This document shows, piece by piece, positions 18,401-27,100 of a DNA stretch of 64,000 nt. A model generated the notes under the pieces. The model saw only the letters and a program-made list of their open reading frames with translations, had not been told where the DNA came from and ran no database searches. This DNA comes from Pseudoalteromonas byunsanensis. Lineage in GTDB: Bacteria > Pseudomonadota > Gammaproteobacteria > Enterobacterales > Alteromonadaceae. Each line of letters begins with the position of its first letter. Position 1 is the first letter of the stretch. The stretch lies in contig NZ_MNAN01000031.1 in assembly GCF_001854475.1 (NCBI RefSeq), forward strand, positions 330,105 through 394,104, given 5' to 3'. The position numbers were made by a program, and so were the translations under genes.

Positions 18401-21129
18401 CAGTGCAAACCATTTGCCACTCGTTTGGCTTGTTCTAATAATTCAGCATAGCCAATGCGTAACGTCTCGCCTTGCTCATTGAGCACAAAGGTAACACCAT
18501 GCTCGGTTTGTGCTGCATTACACAAAAGCTGCGCTAAGTTGTTCGGTAGAGCGTCAAAATCAAGCGTCTCTCCTAAGCTTGTCGCAGGCGTGTCATTGCT
18601 CTGTGATGCCTCGCTGTCTTGCTGCTGACGCGCAAGTTGTTGTAGTGAAATAGGCTCAGGAGTGCGTAAGTTATTTTCAAGATAACCTTCCACACCAATC
18701 AATTTTTCACGGTCAAATAGCGCGATTTCTTCCAACTTAGTAAAGTTAATTGCACCTTGGGTGTTACGTGGTAATTGCGACACAAAAGCAAGTGCATGAG
18801 GAATTTGATGTGCTGGCAGCGCCTCGCTTAACTCACCGTATAAGCGCTCACCCGATAATGGACGATTGGTAACAATGTAAGCCACTAAACGATAAATACC
18901 CGCACTATCTTTGCGGTTATAAACCAGTGCATCTTGCACACCTTGCTGAGCAAGTAGGTGTGCTCTTATAGCTGCGCACTCAACCCAGCGACCATTGTGC
19001 CAAGCCTGTAACTGACTATGGCGGTTGCCTATGTAGTGCAATAAACAGATCTCGCCATTTTCAATACAAGCCGCAATTCCTGTTAAGTGCTGCTCCACCT
19101 TGAGTTCACCCACTGCGCCCTCAGGTAACACCTCACCCAGACTATTCACAATGCTGACTTCTCCAGTGTAAGCAACCTCTTTATCATTCGTTGCTGAACT
19201 TGCTATCACACTAGGTAAACAATGTGGCATTGACCAAATAAAGTAAGCGGGTACTGCCAAGGCAGTGAGATCAAAATCAGGTTGCGCTCCATTGACCAGC
19301 ACAGCACGCAACGCCTGTGTTGTGCGCATGTGACTCAGTGATTGTGCCGCTGCAGGATTGGCAACTAACACAGTAGCGTTTTCGCGTATCTCATCAAGGC
19401 TGTTAATAAAGTGACATTGTGCCCCTGTCACTGATGCCCAAAGGCTAACCAGTAATGATAATTCTGGGCTTAGCTGCGCTTCTAATAGCACCGTATCTTG
19501 TGCTGTTAGCGGTAAATATTGCTGCATAAAATTGACCGACTGCTGCCAGTTCAATTTTGTATCTAAAGACTGCCATTGCTGTTGCAACGCTTTGTTGTCT
19601 GTCTGTGCGCTGATGCACGCTGTCACCTGCTCTGTAGTGACTTCATAATTTGCGACTGGGGCAACTACACCTGCAGCCTGATTTAGGGGGGTGAATAACT
19701 CTGCCAACGGTAAGTCTGATACCGCACTGGTTGTCACATAATCAACGATAGCGTTAAAAGTCGCCGTTAAGGCTTCAATCATCGATGCTGAAAATAAGTC
19801 TTCTTTATAAGAAAATACCACCTGATGATCATTGAAATTGCTGGTGAAGAACTCAAAAATCATATCAAATTCAATGGTCTTACGAGCAAGGTGGACTGGC
19901 TCCACTTGAATATCATCCAGTTGCAGCTCTTCTTTATCCGATGCATGTAATGCAAACAACACTTGGAATAGCGGCGAGTAGTGCGCGCTACGCTCTAGCT
20001 GCAAACTATCAACTACTTCTTCAAATGGTACGTTTTGGTTCGCAAATGCCTGTAAAGACATTGCTTTAACTTGGTCTAAATACTCGACAAACGTGCAGCT
20101 ACGTTTAGGCTGACTACGCAATGCCACGGTATTTGACATCATGCCGATAACGCCATCAAACTGCGCGCGTTTACGGTTAGCCACCGGTGTCCCCACGGTT
20201 AAATCTTCAACACCACTGAAGTAGCTCAGTGCCAATTTAAAGGTGGCAACCAATACCATAAAGAAACTGGCTTGATGCTCGTTGGCGAGCTGTTTTAAGC
20301 CCTCAATTTGCTGCTCGCTCAATTGGAACAGGTGTGACTGAGAGTTCAGTGTTAACTGTGAACTGCGCGGTACAGTTGTTGGCATTGGTAAATGCTCTGG
20401 TGCACCATGTAGCTGTTTTTTCCAGTAAAGACGCTGCTGATCGGCGCTACTGCTCTCTAGCCAATCCTTTTCCCAAGCAACAAAATCTCTAAATTGACAT
20501 TCATTGGCCTTAACATCGTCGCGCTGCCCGCCCAAGTAGGCAAAATAGTTCTCGTTTAATTGCTCCTCAATCAAACCCAGTGACCAACCGTCCGCTAGGA
20601 TGTGGTGGATCACAAACATGATGATGTGTGACCCATCAGCTAGAGGCACACAGTCCACACTGAACAATGGCAGCTTGTCTAGCGCAAAGGCAACATCACT
20701 TTGTTTGGCAACAAATGCTTCTACCTGCTCTGCATCTTTAACAAAATCCAGCGCCAGTGGGGCTAACATGTTCACTTCTACTTGATACTCAGGTTCTACC
20801 ACTTGTAGTGGGGTATCCCCCTCTTTGTAGTAGGTTCTGAACATTTCATTACGGTTGACTAACTGCTGGATAGACCAACGAAATGCGTCTGGGTTAAAGT
20901 CTCCTACAAAGCGTAATGCTGACACAATATTGTATGCATTATCGCCGTGGTTTAACTGCTCAAATAACCACATTCTTTGCTGTGCATTGGATAAACCGAA
21001 CTCCCGTGTAACCGGTGCAACTGTTTCTTTTTTAGTCGTTTTTTTGCTATTTTGGAGCTTTTTAAGCAAAAGCTCCCGCTGCTCGGGTGATAGCTTCGCC
21101 AACCGAGCTTTTAAATTTGCTGTAGTCAT
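12439..21129 (-). CDS. Hybrid NRPS protein 5: C - vestigial A - acyl-AMP ligase - KR - PCP - E - C
   Basis: This is a 2896-residue protein with a very unusual order. The basic head (MTTANLKARL, LSPEQRELLL) is a docking helix. A full C domain (40-470, HHILADGWS at 175-183) is followed by a 340-residue remnant of an A domain without the TSGSTG motif (490-835). Next come an intact FAAL-like acyl-AMP ligase (855-1380; TSGSTGKPKA at 1021-1030, WMPLDHVGG at 1060-1068, final Lys 1373), a full ketoreductase (1400-1830; TGGMGG, S1728, Y1741, N1745), a PCP (GGDSI at 1912), an E domain (HHLLIDGVSW, EGHGRE, RTVGWFTS) and a terminal DCL-like C domain (HHGISDGWS). The ligase-KR-carrier order matches the start of bacillaene PksJ, where an alpha-keto acid is loaded and reduced. 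By inference, an alpha-hydroxy acid is joined here, perhaps by an ester bond, and epimerised. It starts 5 bases after gene 4; the acidic tail ends SIEVLEF. Confidence 0.93.
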   Translation of the reverse strand: MTTANLKARLAKLSPEQRELLLKKLQNSKKTTKKETVAPVTREFGLSNAQQRMWLFEQLNHGDNAYNIVSALRFVGDFNPDAFRWSIQQLVNRNEMFRTYYKEGDTPLQVVEPEYQVEVNMLAPLALDFVKDAEQVEAFVAKQSDVAFALDKLPLFSVDCVPLADGSHIIMFVIHHILADGWSLGLIEEQLNENYFAYLGGQRDDVKANECQFRDFVAWEKDWLESSSADQQRLYWKKQLHGAPEHLPMPTTVPRSSQLTLNSQSHLFQLSEQQIEGLKQLANEHQASFFMVLVATFKLALSYFSGVEDLTVGTPVANRKRAQFDGVIGMMSNTVALRSQPKRSCTFVEYLDQVKAMSLQAFANQNVPFEEVVDSLQLERSAHYSPLFQVLFALHASDKEELQLDDIQVEPVHLARKTIEFDMIFEFFTSNFNDHQVVFSYKEDLFSASMIEALTATFNAIVDYVTTSAVSDLPLAELFTPLNQAAGVVAPVANYEVTTEQVTACISAQTDNKALQQQWQSLDTKLNWQQSVNFMQQYLPLTAQDTVLLEAQLSPELSLLVSLWASVTGAQCHFINSLDEIRENATVLVANPAAAQSLSHMRTTQALRAVLVNGAQPDFDLTALAVPAYFIWSMPHCLPSVIASSATNDKEVAYTGEVSIVNSLGEVLPEGAVGELKVEQHLTGIAACIENGEICLLHYIGNRHSQLQAWHNGRWVECAAIRAHLLAQQGVQDALVYNRKDSAGIYRLVAYIVTNRPLSGERLYGELSEALPAHQIPHALAFVSQLPRNTQGAINFTKLEEIALFDREKLIGVEGYLENNLRTPEPISLQQLARQQQDSEASQSNDTPATSLGETLDFDALPNNLAQLLCNAAQTEHGVTFVLNEQGETLRIGYAELLEQAKRVANGLHCAGLKAGDRVVLQLANNADIVRAFWGCLVAGMVPMPVACPDNYDAEDKDFEKITSSVKDLNIKAAICEHTNQSELTEQTTLEHALLLEELLVQQPGEVHGADADAVTLLLLTSGSTGKPKAVQQTHRALISRSAAMAKVGQFDQNTTSFNWMPLDHVGGIVMYHLLDVYLGSNQYHCATDVILKQPLLWLDCLSQFKVNNTWAPNFAYALLNEHIDPEVDYGWDLSALHFVLNGGEAVVEKTAKRFLENLAPYQLSSKAMHPAWGMSETCSGVAVNTDFDPLNSPGNTPYVTVGAAVPGVQMRIVDGDDTVLKESQVGQLQIKGAPVTMGYLNNEEANGEAFTDDGWFITGDLAVINQGQMAITGRAKDLIIINGNNYQGQEIEQVVESVEGVLVAHTAACAVRKSADDTDKVAIFFTTDKVEEAELSELKARIQQACLRKLQVACQYFIPLEADEFPRTSIGKIQRNKLASAFAAGEFDQRIIEFDIAQDEQYLPAWFYRPHWQRAQRGAEHPCKLDTLVIGADNSLAQQLSAEILDTSNVQCITELSQLEQALDLGDTWRVIYHAHSTESLGDVLNIVQQAQHKLARLDVITQQAFSVAGETVNTQLGGLHGFLATLRQEYPALACTHIDVTETSAHLINELRAATPSSTVALRDSARYEYKLAQVDKFNHTQLSEPFSSDTFTLITGGMGGIAQVITQAMTQNGSADVLLVGRSELNEAQQLKLASLESSGCKVAYQRLDITDSAALKQVISDYEQRWNKPIGSVLHLAGQLRTAMIADEDITALQASLQAKVHGAMAIGEALAGRQDVRQIHFGSVNGYFGGTQYAAYAVANSQLEAICHSLKAQGYPAQCLHWSMWQQLGMSAEHVNNEQTRAKGYYVLTPEQGVAALRLALATDHSALLIGIDQSNLFISQYVAQATHATQVIASTAETLSLLPKTDDFGQRIETRVTDANEDDSAQACYVAGRDEPKTVLTHLAQIFCDLLSLSRVRYDDNFFAIGGDSIIAIQVVARAKGVGIAIEPRQLFETQSLTELSAKAGIEEVTVDIDEFITGEIKTAAIGRWFHSLALSDPHHMNLSTMLKFKQKPDLARLQKAVRALMKHHDLLRARFDVNQPELRCEVNANYDIELERITLEQDDTVPFAERLERVATGLQSSLNMDEGALVRAIYLEDPGTGNDRLLLVVHHLLIDGVSWRILVEDLMFYYQAPEQKALKTASYNTWINAWEEYLDSNDCAEEARWYLEQHQQGDGNDELAFVDNRFENTRQEEQSIEFKLDKSLSEKLVRQLPAKCNLSINEVLLTSLLLAYEQWADQPSMYLMMEGHGRENLPANTPDVSRTVGWFTSLYPVRLSGAASGELSDTFRQVKRHMAAIPNQGVSFNWLRYHTADNALRNMPVPHMSFNYLGTFDVADERDISFAPESSGVQTSHRQQRLYEIDFLGAMLDKQINFSIIFNQTRIKRDKIQALVELWQSKMVFIAEQVEALPRFSSEAQTQLQYFANDAHHASTQRMLAGLADNDIHTAMPATSTQVGLMYESLVSDTQGMYVSQLVNQLRGELNEAAFKAAWQAIVERHSIYRTAFHVNDEGVFVQAVKEYVQVPWQSHDWTHLDSQQQETKFNALVAQDAQTNFDIAQAPLMRINLVKLSDDCYRMLLSEHHGISDGWSRGVVLKELAQFYLAYLDGSDLALPPAHPFADYVGWLNRQDNQAAKQFWQQSLSNAPMSKPLAGQNEATHVASIDRFSCHFSAELSEQVQSFAKQHRITVNTIAQLAWALTLSVYSDSKDVVFATTLSGRPAALEGVEEIVGPFINTVPVRIKLDQQQSILGLLQQCQQLQLGIAENDFLPLSEVLKQGGLSSVSDVINSLFVYENFPLTAPTKQPDSSLWVEWVDSLDKSEFPLSLMLVPEQQLEWVVYYHTPHFDAAFIKTMSENYQAILATLMDSSAQKLMDVALLPSTAYAKIQQQLKQTKALSQQAEDTSIEVLEF
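15640..18567 (-). other. PksJ-like acyl-AMP ligase plus ketoreductase cassette inside protein 5
   Basis: Residues 855-1830 of protein 5. The ligase lacks the amino-acid A-domain signature FDxSxWE and carries WMPLDHVGG instead, followed by WAPNFAYALL as in fatty acyl-AMP ligases. It is complete through the A10-like SIGKIQRNKL. The ketoreductase is a full PKS-type domain with both structural and catalytic halves and the S-Y-N catalytic set. It has no LDD motif, and Phe sits where the A-type KR Trp would be, so the stereochemical class is unclear. In bacillaene PksJ such a KR is known to reduce both the alpha-ketone of the starter and a beta-ketone of the growing chain. Proteins 3 and 4 have no KR, so this one may serve two purposes. 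Confidence 0.8.
18625..19662 (-). other. Vestigial adenylation domain within protein 5
   Basis: Residues 490-835 of protein 5 keep the outline of an A domain but none of the ATP-binding core. The A3 TSGSTG and A5 YGPTE motifs are absent. A decayed A8 region can be aligned (GNRHSQLQAWHNGRW, then GVQDALVYNR and RLVAYIV). The end resembles A10 with the catalytic Lys lost (LPRNTQGAINFTKLEE in place of LPxxxNGKxDRxxL). The reading frame is intact, so it is presumably kept as a scaffold behind the C domain. The loading role has passed to the ligase that follows. Confidence 0.8.
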
Positions 21130-21134
21130 GGTGT

Positions 21135-24100
21135 TTACTCTTCTAGTTCAAGTAACAAACGTTCTAGTTCTTCGCTGTCTGTTGAGCTGAGTTGTTGCTC
21201 AACGATTACTGAGGCCAATGCCTCTACGGTTGGTGATTCAAATATGGCGCTCACATCGACCTCTAGACCAGTCTCTTCATAGATACAACTGATCACTCGA
21301 GAGGCCAGTAGTGACTGTCCACCTAAGTCGAAAAAGTTATCGGTGATAGCGATAGACTCCACCCCAAGTAATTGCTGCCAGATTTTTACAATCATGGCTT
21401 CGGTCGCATTGCGTGGTGCGCCTTGTTCATCGCTAACGTCTGGCTCTTTGGCTGGCTCTGTTTGTACAGGTGTCTGCTGCTGTGCGACCTGAGGTGCCGC
21501 TTCGCTGAAAATGGGGTCAATCCAGCAACGACGCTTTTGGTATGGGTAACCTGGTAAAGAGGTGCGGTAGCAATCGCGATTGGCGTAAAAGTCTTGCCAA
21601 TCAATGTTGCCCCCTAAGCTCCAATACTTACCAATGGCTTCTAGCAGGACTAAATCACCTGCTGTTTTTTGTTTTACATTTGGCGCGCAGTGGACAATAG
21701 AACAAGCACTGGTTACGTTGTCTCGCACTAGCATAGCTGCAGTATTTGAAGGACCTAGGTCAAACACACAATCCACACCTTCGCTGATCAAAGTATCAAC
21801 CGCGTTACCAAACTGGACCGTGTGGCGTAAGTGCTGCACCCAGTACTGAGGCTCACATACCATCTGAGCATTAACCAATTGGCCATTCAAACTAGACACA
21901 TAACCCATCTGTGGAGCGTGGAAGGTAATACCACGAACCGCCGCTTCAAACTCGCCAAGCACCGGCTCAAGCATATGACTGTGAAACGCATGAGATGTTA
22001 CCAACTTACGGTTATCTATCTGCTTGTCTTGTAACAGCGTTGACAGACTATCAATGGCTTCGTATGTGCCACCCACCACAACAGATTTCGAACTATTGAT
22101 GGCGCAAATATCAATCTCATGGCTACTTACCTGAGCAAGTACACTTTGAACCACATCCAATGAAGCACTAATTGACAGCATTGCGCCACGCGTTACTTTG
22201 TTCATCAGCTGTGCTCGCGTGAGTACCAGTTTGATGGCATCTTCAAGGCTCATTACACCTGCTAAACAAGCCACTACATACTCACCTAAGCTATGACCTA
22301 GCATAAGCTCTGGTTCAACACCCATCGCCTGTAGCTGTTTTGCCATGGCGTAAGCATGTACAAAGATGGCAGGCTGAGCGTAATCGGTTTGCATGATCAG
22401 CTCTTGCATTGACGGTTCAGCGGTCTCACCCAGCAGTAGGTTGCGAATATCTTGACCACCTTGGCGTACGATTAACTCACAACATTGCTCAAACGTGCTT
22501 CTAAACACATCAAAACGCTGGTGTAAATCGCGTGACATACCGACATACTGGGTGCCCTGTCCAGGTACCACCCAAGCCACTTTACTGACCGATTTTGTCA
22601 GCTCATTGGCAGGTGCGAACGTCACCGCACCTTTATCATTCACCGCTGCATAGCTGCGATGAGCATACGCCTTGCGCCCAACCGCTAAGGTATAAGCCGC
22701 ATCTTGTAGCGATTTAACTTGTGGCAGCGCAGCACTGAGGTTGTGCTGTGATTGCTTCAGCGCTTTAGCACATTTAGCTGATAACAATAACAATTCACTG
22801 CCAGGCTCTGTTGGATACTCACGCTCTGGTGACTCTTCCAAAATTATGTGGGCGTTGGTTCCACCAATGCCAAATGAACTAACACAAGCGCGTCTAGGGC
22901 TGTCTGTACGTGCCCACGGTGTGTTCTGAGCCACAACTTTAAATGGCGTTTGCTCTATGTTGATAGCAGGGTTCGGCGTTTCATAATTCAATGTGGCAGG
23001 TAGTGTGTCATTTTTCATTGATAACAGTGTTTTAATGACGCCAGTCACCCCTGCTGCGGTTTCCAAGTGGCCCACATTAGTTTTGACAGAGCCTATGTAA
23101 CAACTTTGTGCTGGGCAATCGGCAAAGGCTTCGTTTAGTGCACCAATCTCAACTGGGTCACCTAAACGAGTACCGGTACCATGTGCTTCAACATAAGAGA
23201 TAGACTGTGCAGGCACTTCTGAAAATTCTAATGCCTGTTCAATCACATCACGCTGTTTAGCAACGCTTGGGGCCGTGAAGCCTACTTTATCAGAGCCATC
23301 GTTGTTGATTGCACCACCACGAATAATGCCTATGATGTTGTCTTTATCTTCAATGGCATCTTCAAGGCGTTTCATCAATAACAGACCTACGCCGTTACCA
23401 AACACTGTACCTGATGCTTGAGCATCGAATGCACGGCAATGACCATCTGGTGAGTTCACGCTACCCGGCTCATACAAGTATCCAACCTCGGAAGCATTTA
23501 CTTTTGCACCACCCGCTAGCGCCATATCGCAGTCGTAGCTCAGTAAGCTCTTATACGCCATCACGATAGATACCAAACTAGTTGAACAAGAGGTATCGAC
23601 CAACAAAGAAGCCCCCGTCAAGTTCAACTTGTAAGAAATACGTGATACCGCGTAGCACTTGTCGTTGCCCAGTACTAACTGATACATGCCCATGTCGTTG
23701 AGAATTTGTGGGTTGGGCATGATGTTGCCCAACAAATACGTGTCTACACCAATCCCGGCATACACAGAAACAGCACCGTCATATTGCTCTGCAACATAAC
23801 CGGCATCACTCATTGCATCATGAGCACACTCAAGTAATACACGATGCTGTGGGTCGGTGATCTCTGCTTCTTTGGGTGTCATATCAAAAAACTCAGGGTC
23901 GAACATGTCTGAATTTTTTAAATAAGCCCCCGCTTTAACATACGACTTATTATTCAGCAGTTCGTCACTTATCCCACATCGGCGTAAATCTTCGTCCGAT
24001 AAACGGGCAATAGACTCAACCCCTTTTGACAGATTGTCCCAAAACTCGCCCACATTCTCGGCGCCAGGAAACTGCCCTGCCATACCAATAACCGCTACCG

Positions 24101-24161
24101 CCACCTCTTCAGGCAATGCTTGTTCATCATTTTGAGTTGTATTTAATTTGTATTGACTCAT
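21135..24161 (-). CDS. Type I PKS protein 4: KS - AT - ACP
   Basis: This is a 1008-residue single-module polyketide synthase. The ketosynthase (about 20-445) has the active Cys192 in VDTSCSTS and His at 327 (VEAHGTGT) and 364 (NVGHLE). The acyltransferase (about 528-830) has GHSLGEY with Ser624 and HAFHS at 724-728, the signature of malonyl-CoA selection. The carrier domain (about 915-985) has the NRPS-like motif LGGQSLL. There are no KR, DH, ER or MT domains, so the module adds an unreduced malonate to the thiazoline-bearing chain from protein 3 unless a KR acts from elsewhere (protein 5). Its start overlaps the end of gene 3 by 4 bases. The tail is acidic (SEELERLLLELEE), complementing the basic head of protein 5, which supports direct hand-over. 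Confidence 0.95.
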   Translation of the reverse strand: MSQYKLNTTQNDEQALPEEVAVAVIGMAGQFPGAENVGEFWDNLSKGVESIARLSDEDLRRCGISDELLNNKSYVKAGAYLKNSDMFDPEFFDMTPKEAEITDPQHRVLLECAHDAMSDAGYVAEQYDGAVSVYAGIGVDTYLLGNIMPNPQILNDMGMYQLVLGNDKCYAVSRISYKLNLTGASLLVDTSCSTSLVSIVMAYKSLLSYDCDMALAGGAKVNASEVGYLYEPGSVNSPDGHCRAFDAQASGTVFGNGVGLLLMKRLEDAIEDKDNIIGIIRGGAINNDGSDKVGFTAPSVAKQRDVIEQALEFSEVPAQSISYVEAHGTGTRLGDPVEIGALNEAFADCPAQSCYIGSVKTNVGHLETAAGVTGVIKTLLSMKNDTLPATLNYETPNPAINIEQTPFKVVAQNTPWARTDSPRRACVSSFGIGGTNAHIILEESPEREYPTEPGSELLLLSAKCAKALKQSQHNLSAALPQVKSLQDAAYTLAVGRKAYAHRSYAAVNDKGAVTFAPANELTKSVSKVAWVVPGQGTQYVGMSRDLHQRFDVFRSTFEQCCELIVRQGGQDIRNLLLGETAEPSMQELIMQTDYAQPAIFVHAYAMAKQLQAMGVEPELMLGHSLGEYVVACLAGVMSLEDAIKLVLTRAQLMNKVTRGAMLSISASLDVVQSVLAQVSSHEIDICAINSSKSVVVGGTYEAIDSLSTLLQDKQIDNRKLVTSHAFHSHMLEPVLGEFEAAVRGITFHAPQMGYVSSLNGQLVNAQMVCEPQYWVQHLRHTVQFGNAVDTLISEGVDCVFDLGPSNTAAMLVRDNVTSACSIVHCAPNVKQKTAGDLVLLEAIGKYWSLGGNIDWQDFYANRDCYRTSLPGYPYQKRRCWIDPIFSEAAPQVAQQQTPVQTEPAKEPDVSDEQGAPRNATEAMIVKIWQQLLGVESIAITDNFFDLGGQSLLASRVISCIYEETGLEVDVSAIFESPTVEALASVIVEQQLSSTDSEELERLLLELEE

Positions 24162-27100
24162 GAGTTCACTCTCCTTTTTGACGCGCTGCGCTTTTTGCCG
24201 AGGGCGGCTTTTTGTCTATTTGCCTTTGCTTTTAGGTCATCTTTAGAACGTGCTACTGGTGCAAGGGTGTCGATAAATTGCGCTAAGGCGACAATCTTGG
24301 GATGTTTAAACATTTCTACCACCGTCAGACCTGAACCGAATTCCTTAACCAACTGCTGGTGTACTTTTAAAATCGACACTGAATCACCACCAATTTCGAA
24401 GAAGTTGTCGTCGGTACTGAAGTCATCAAAGCCAAGAACACTTGCCCAAATACCTGCAATACGGCGCTCAGTGTCATTCTTTGCGACTATCTTTTCGCGG
24501 GTATAAGTCACCTTAATTTCCTGACTCACTAACGCTTTTCTATCCACCTTGCCGTTCGCCGTGAGCGGTAGTTTGTCCAGTGTGACGTAAGCATTTGGGA
24601 TCATGTAACTTGGGATTTTGTCAGCCAGCTGCGATACCAGTTGTGCTTCTGCGTTGCCCCCTGACGAAGCACTGTCTGAGTTCGTCAATAAGTAAGCGAT
24701 AAGACGCGTATTGGTGTGTGCGCCCGGTTTGTTGCTACCTTGTGCCACGACCACGACATCTTCAAACAAGCCACAGTCACGAATCGCAGATTCTATTTCA
24801 CCCAACTCGATACGATAGCCGTTTACTTTCACCTGATTGTCGTTACGGCCTAAGAACTCAATACAGCCATCGGTGAAGTATTTGCCACAGTCACCTGTTC
24901 GATAAAGCCTTTCACCTGTGGTTGGATGAACGATGAAGTGAGCATTGGTTTTTTCTTCATCTTTGTAGTAACCAAGCGCAAGACCTACACCCGCAATATA
25001 AATATCCCCCGTCACGCCAACCGGACATTCGTCTAGTTGCTTGTTGAGCACATACAGACGTTGATTGGTTAAGCCCACACCGTAAGGAATACTCTTCCAC
25101 TGCGGCTTCACTTCATCAATCGGGTAAAATACTGACCAGATAGAACACTCGGTTGCACCGCCTAAGCTAATAACCTCTAGCGTGTTATTAAGCTTTTGTC
25201 GGGCATCCGTCGGCAGATTCAGTGGGATCCAGTCACCACTGAGCATCGCCAAACGTAAGGCTGGGAAGTTCACACCTGCGTGCTCTTGATACTCAGCCAG
25301 AATTTGGAATAGTGCCGGTACGGTGTTCCATACGCTCACTTCGTACTGCGCCAACAAGCTATTCCAACCACTTGGGTCTTTAATTTGCTCACCCGCAGGG
25401 ATAACCAATCCTGCTCCGACAAAGTAAGGGGCAAAATTATCGTATACTGACAGGTCAAAGCTCAAAGCCGACAAACCAAAAATGCGGTCTTTAGCGCTCA
25501 CATTGAAACGCTCGTTGATGTCTGAAATGGTGTTCATGGCACCACGGTGATCAATCATTACACCCTTTGGTTTACCTGTAGAACCTGATGTGAAAATCAC
25601 ATAAGCTAAATCTTCAGGTTGTACATTCGCACTCACTAACTGCGCAGGTTTGCTGTGCTGCCACTGTGAGTCAACGCCAATCACCGACACAGGCCATTCA
25701 CTAAAGTGCTGCTCATACTCTGGTAATGTGATCACGACCTTCGCTTTGGTGGTCTCTATCAGGTCTTGTTGTCTTTGTTCTGGCCACTCTGCATCAATTG
25801 GCAGGTACGCTCCACCCGCTCTTAAAATCCCATGAGTTGCAGCAACTTGCTGCCAGCCTTTAGGCATAATGACAGCAACCAGTTCTTCTTTTTCTACACC
25901 CAGCTCATGGACTCGGCTAGCGATGTGATCGGCCACATTGTCTAGCTGTGCGTAGTTGAGTTCCTCTCCAGCCGAAGCGATTGCGAACGACTCACCATGG
26001 GTTTTTGCTAATCGCTGTAAACCGTGATGTAAGATATGATCCTCAAACTGCTTACACTCCATCGGTGGAGCAATTTCTGCCTGACGAATAGGTGTCACGG
26101 CATTCCAGATATCATCGTTATCAACCAACTGCTCTAAGAACGCACAGTAAGTATCAAACATGCTCTTAATCATGCCTTGTGGGAATAACGAGGCCACGCT
26201 GTCCCAGTTGAATCGCAACATGCCTTGCCATTCAAGTACTTGGTGATCCAGCCATACTTGCGATGACTGACTCAGGCCATAACCTTCCTGTGCAAAATCT
26301 TCCTGAGTCTGTTCATGTTCAAGCGCTCGACCGCCCAAGGTACTGGTGAATACCACAGGCAACATCACCCGCTCATTGCGACGTTTACTCATCTCACGTA
26401 ACACATGCACTGCGCTCACTAAACGGTTATCTAGGTCTTTCCATAAACGAGTTTGTGTTGCACCAATGCGCTCGATAAACGGCGTTTCTAGCTGGTTGTC
26501 TATCTCAAGGATGGTCAATGACGTGAAATCACCTGTAATATCATCAACTTGAGCGTGGAATGGATGTCTATTGTAGTTGGTTAAACACAATGCAAAGTGA
26601 CTACTTTCAGACCACATAGAGAGTACTTCTGAGAACGCGCTGATCAATACACTGTTTGGCGTTACCCCATTTGCAAGCGCCTTCTGCTTCAAACGCTGCC
26701 AACGGGTGGCTTCCATATCGTAGTTAAAACGCTCGAACTTGGCGTCTTTGACCGACGTAGGTGACGTCACCATTGGCAGTTTAGGTGCATTCGGTAGTGA
26801 GTCGATGCGGTCAAACCAGTACTGTTCGCTACGGTAATAGGCTTCTGTTTCTCTTAGCGAATGCTCTGCAACAACATAGTCACGGAACGAGAAGTCTAGG
26901 CTTTGTAATTGTGTGTCAGGCTTGTGGTACAGTTGCAGCCACTGCTCAATGATCATGTTCATGCTCCATGCATCGACAATAAGTACATCAATGTTGATAC
27001 ATAGGCGGAATGATTTTTCACTGTACTGAATCGCTTTAATATCGAATAGCGGCCAAGTGTCACACGGTAAAACCTGATGTGACATTTTCTCACGCAATGC

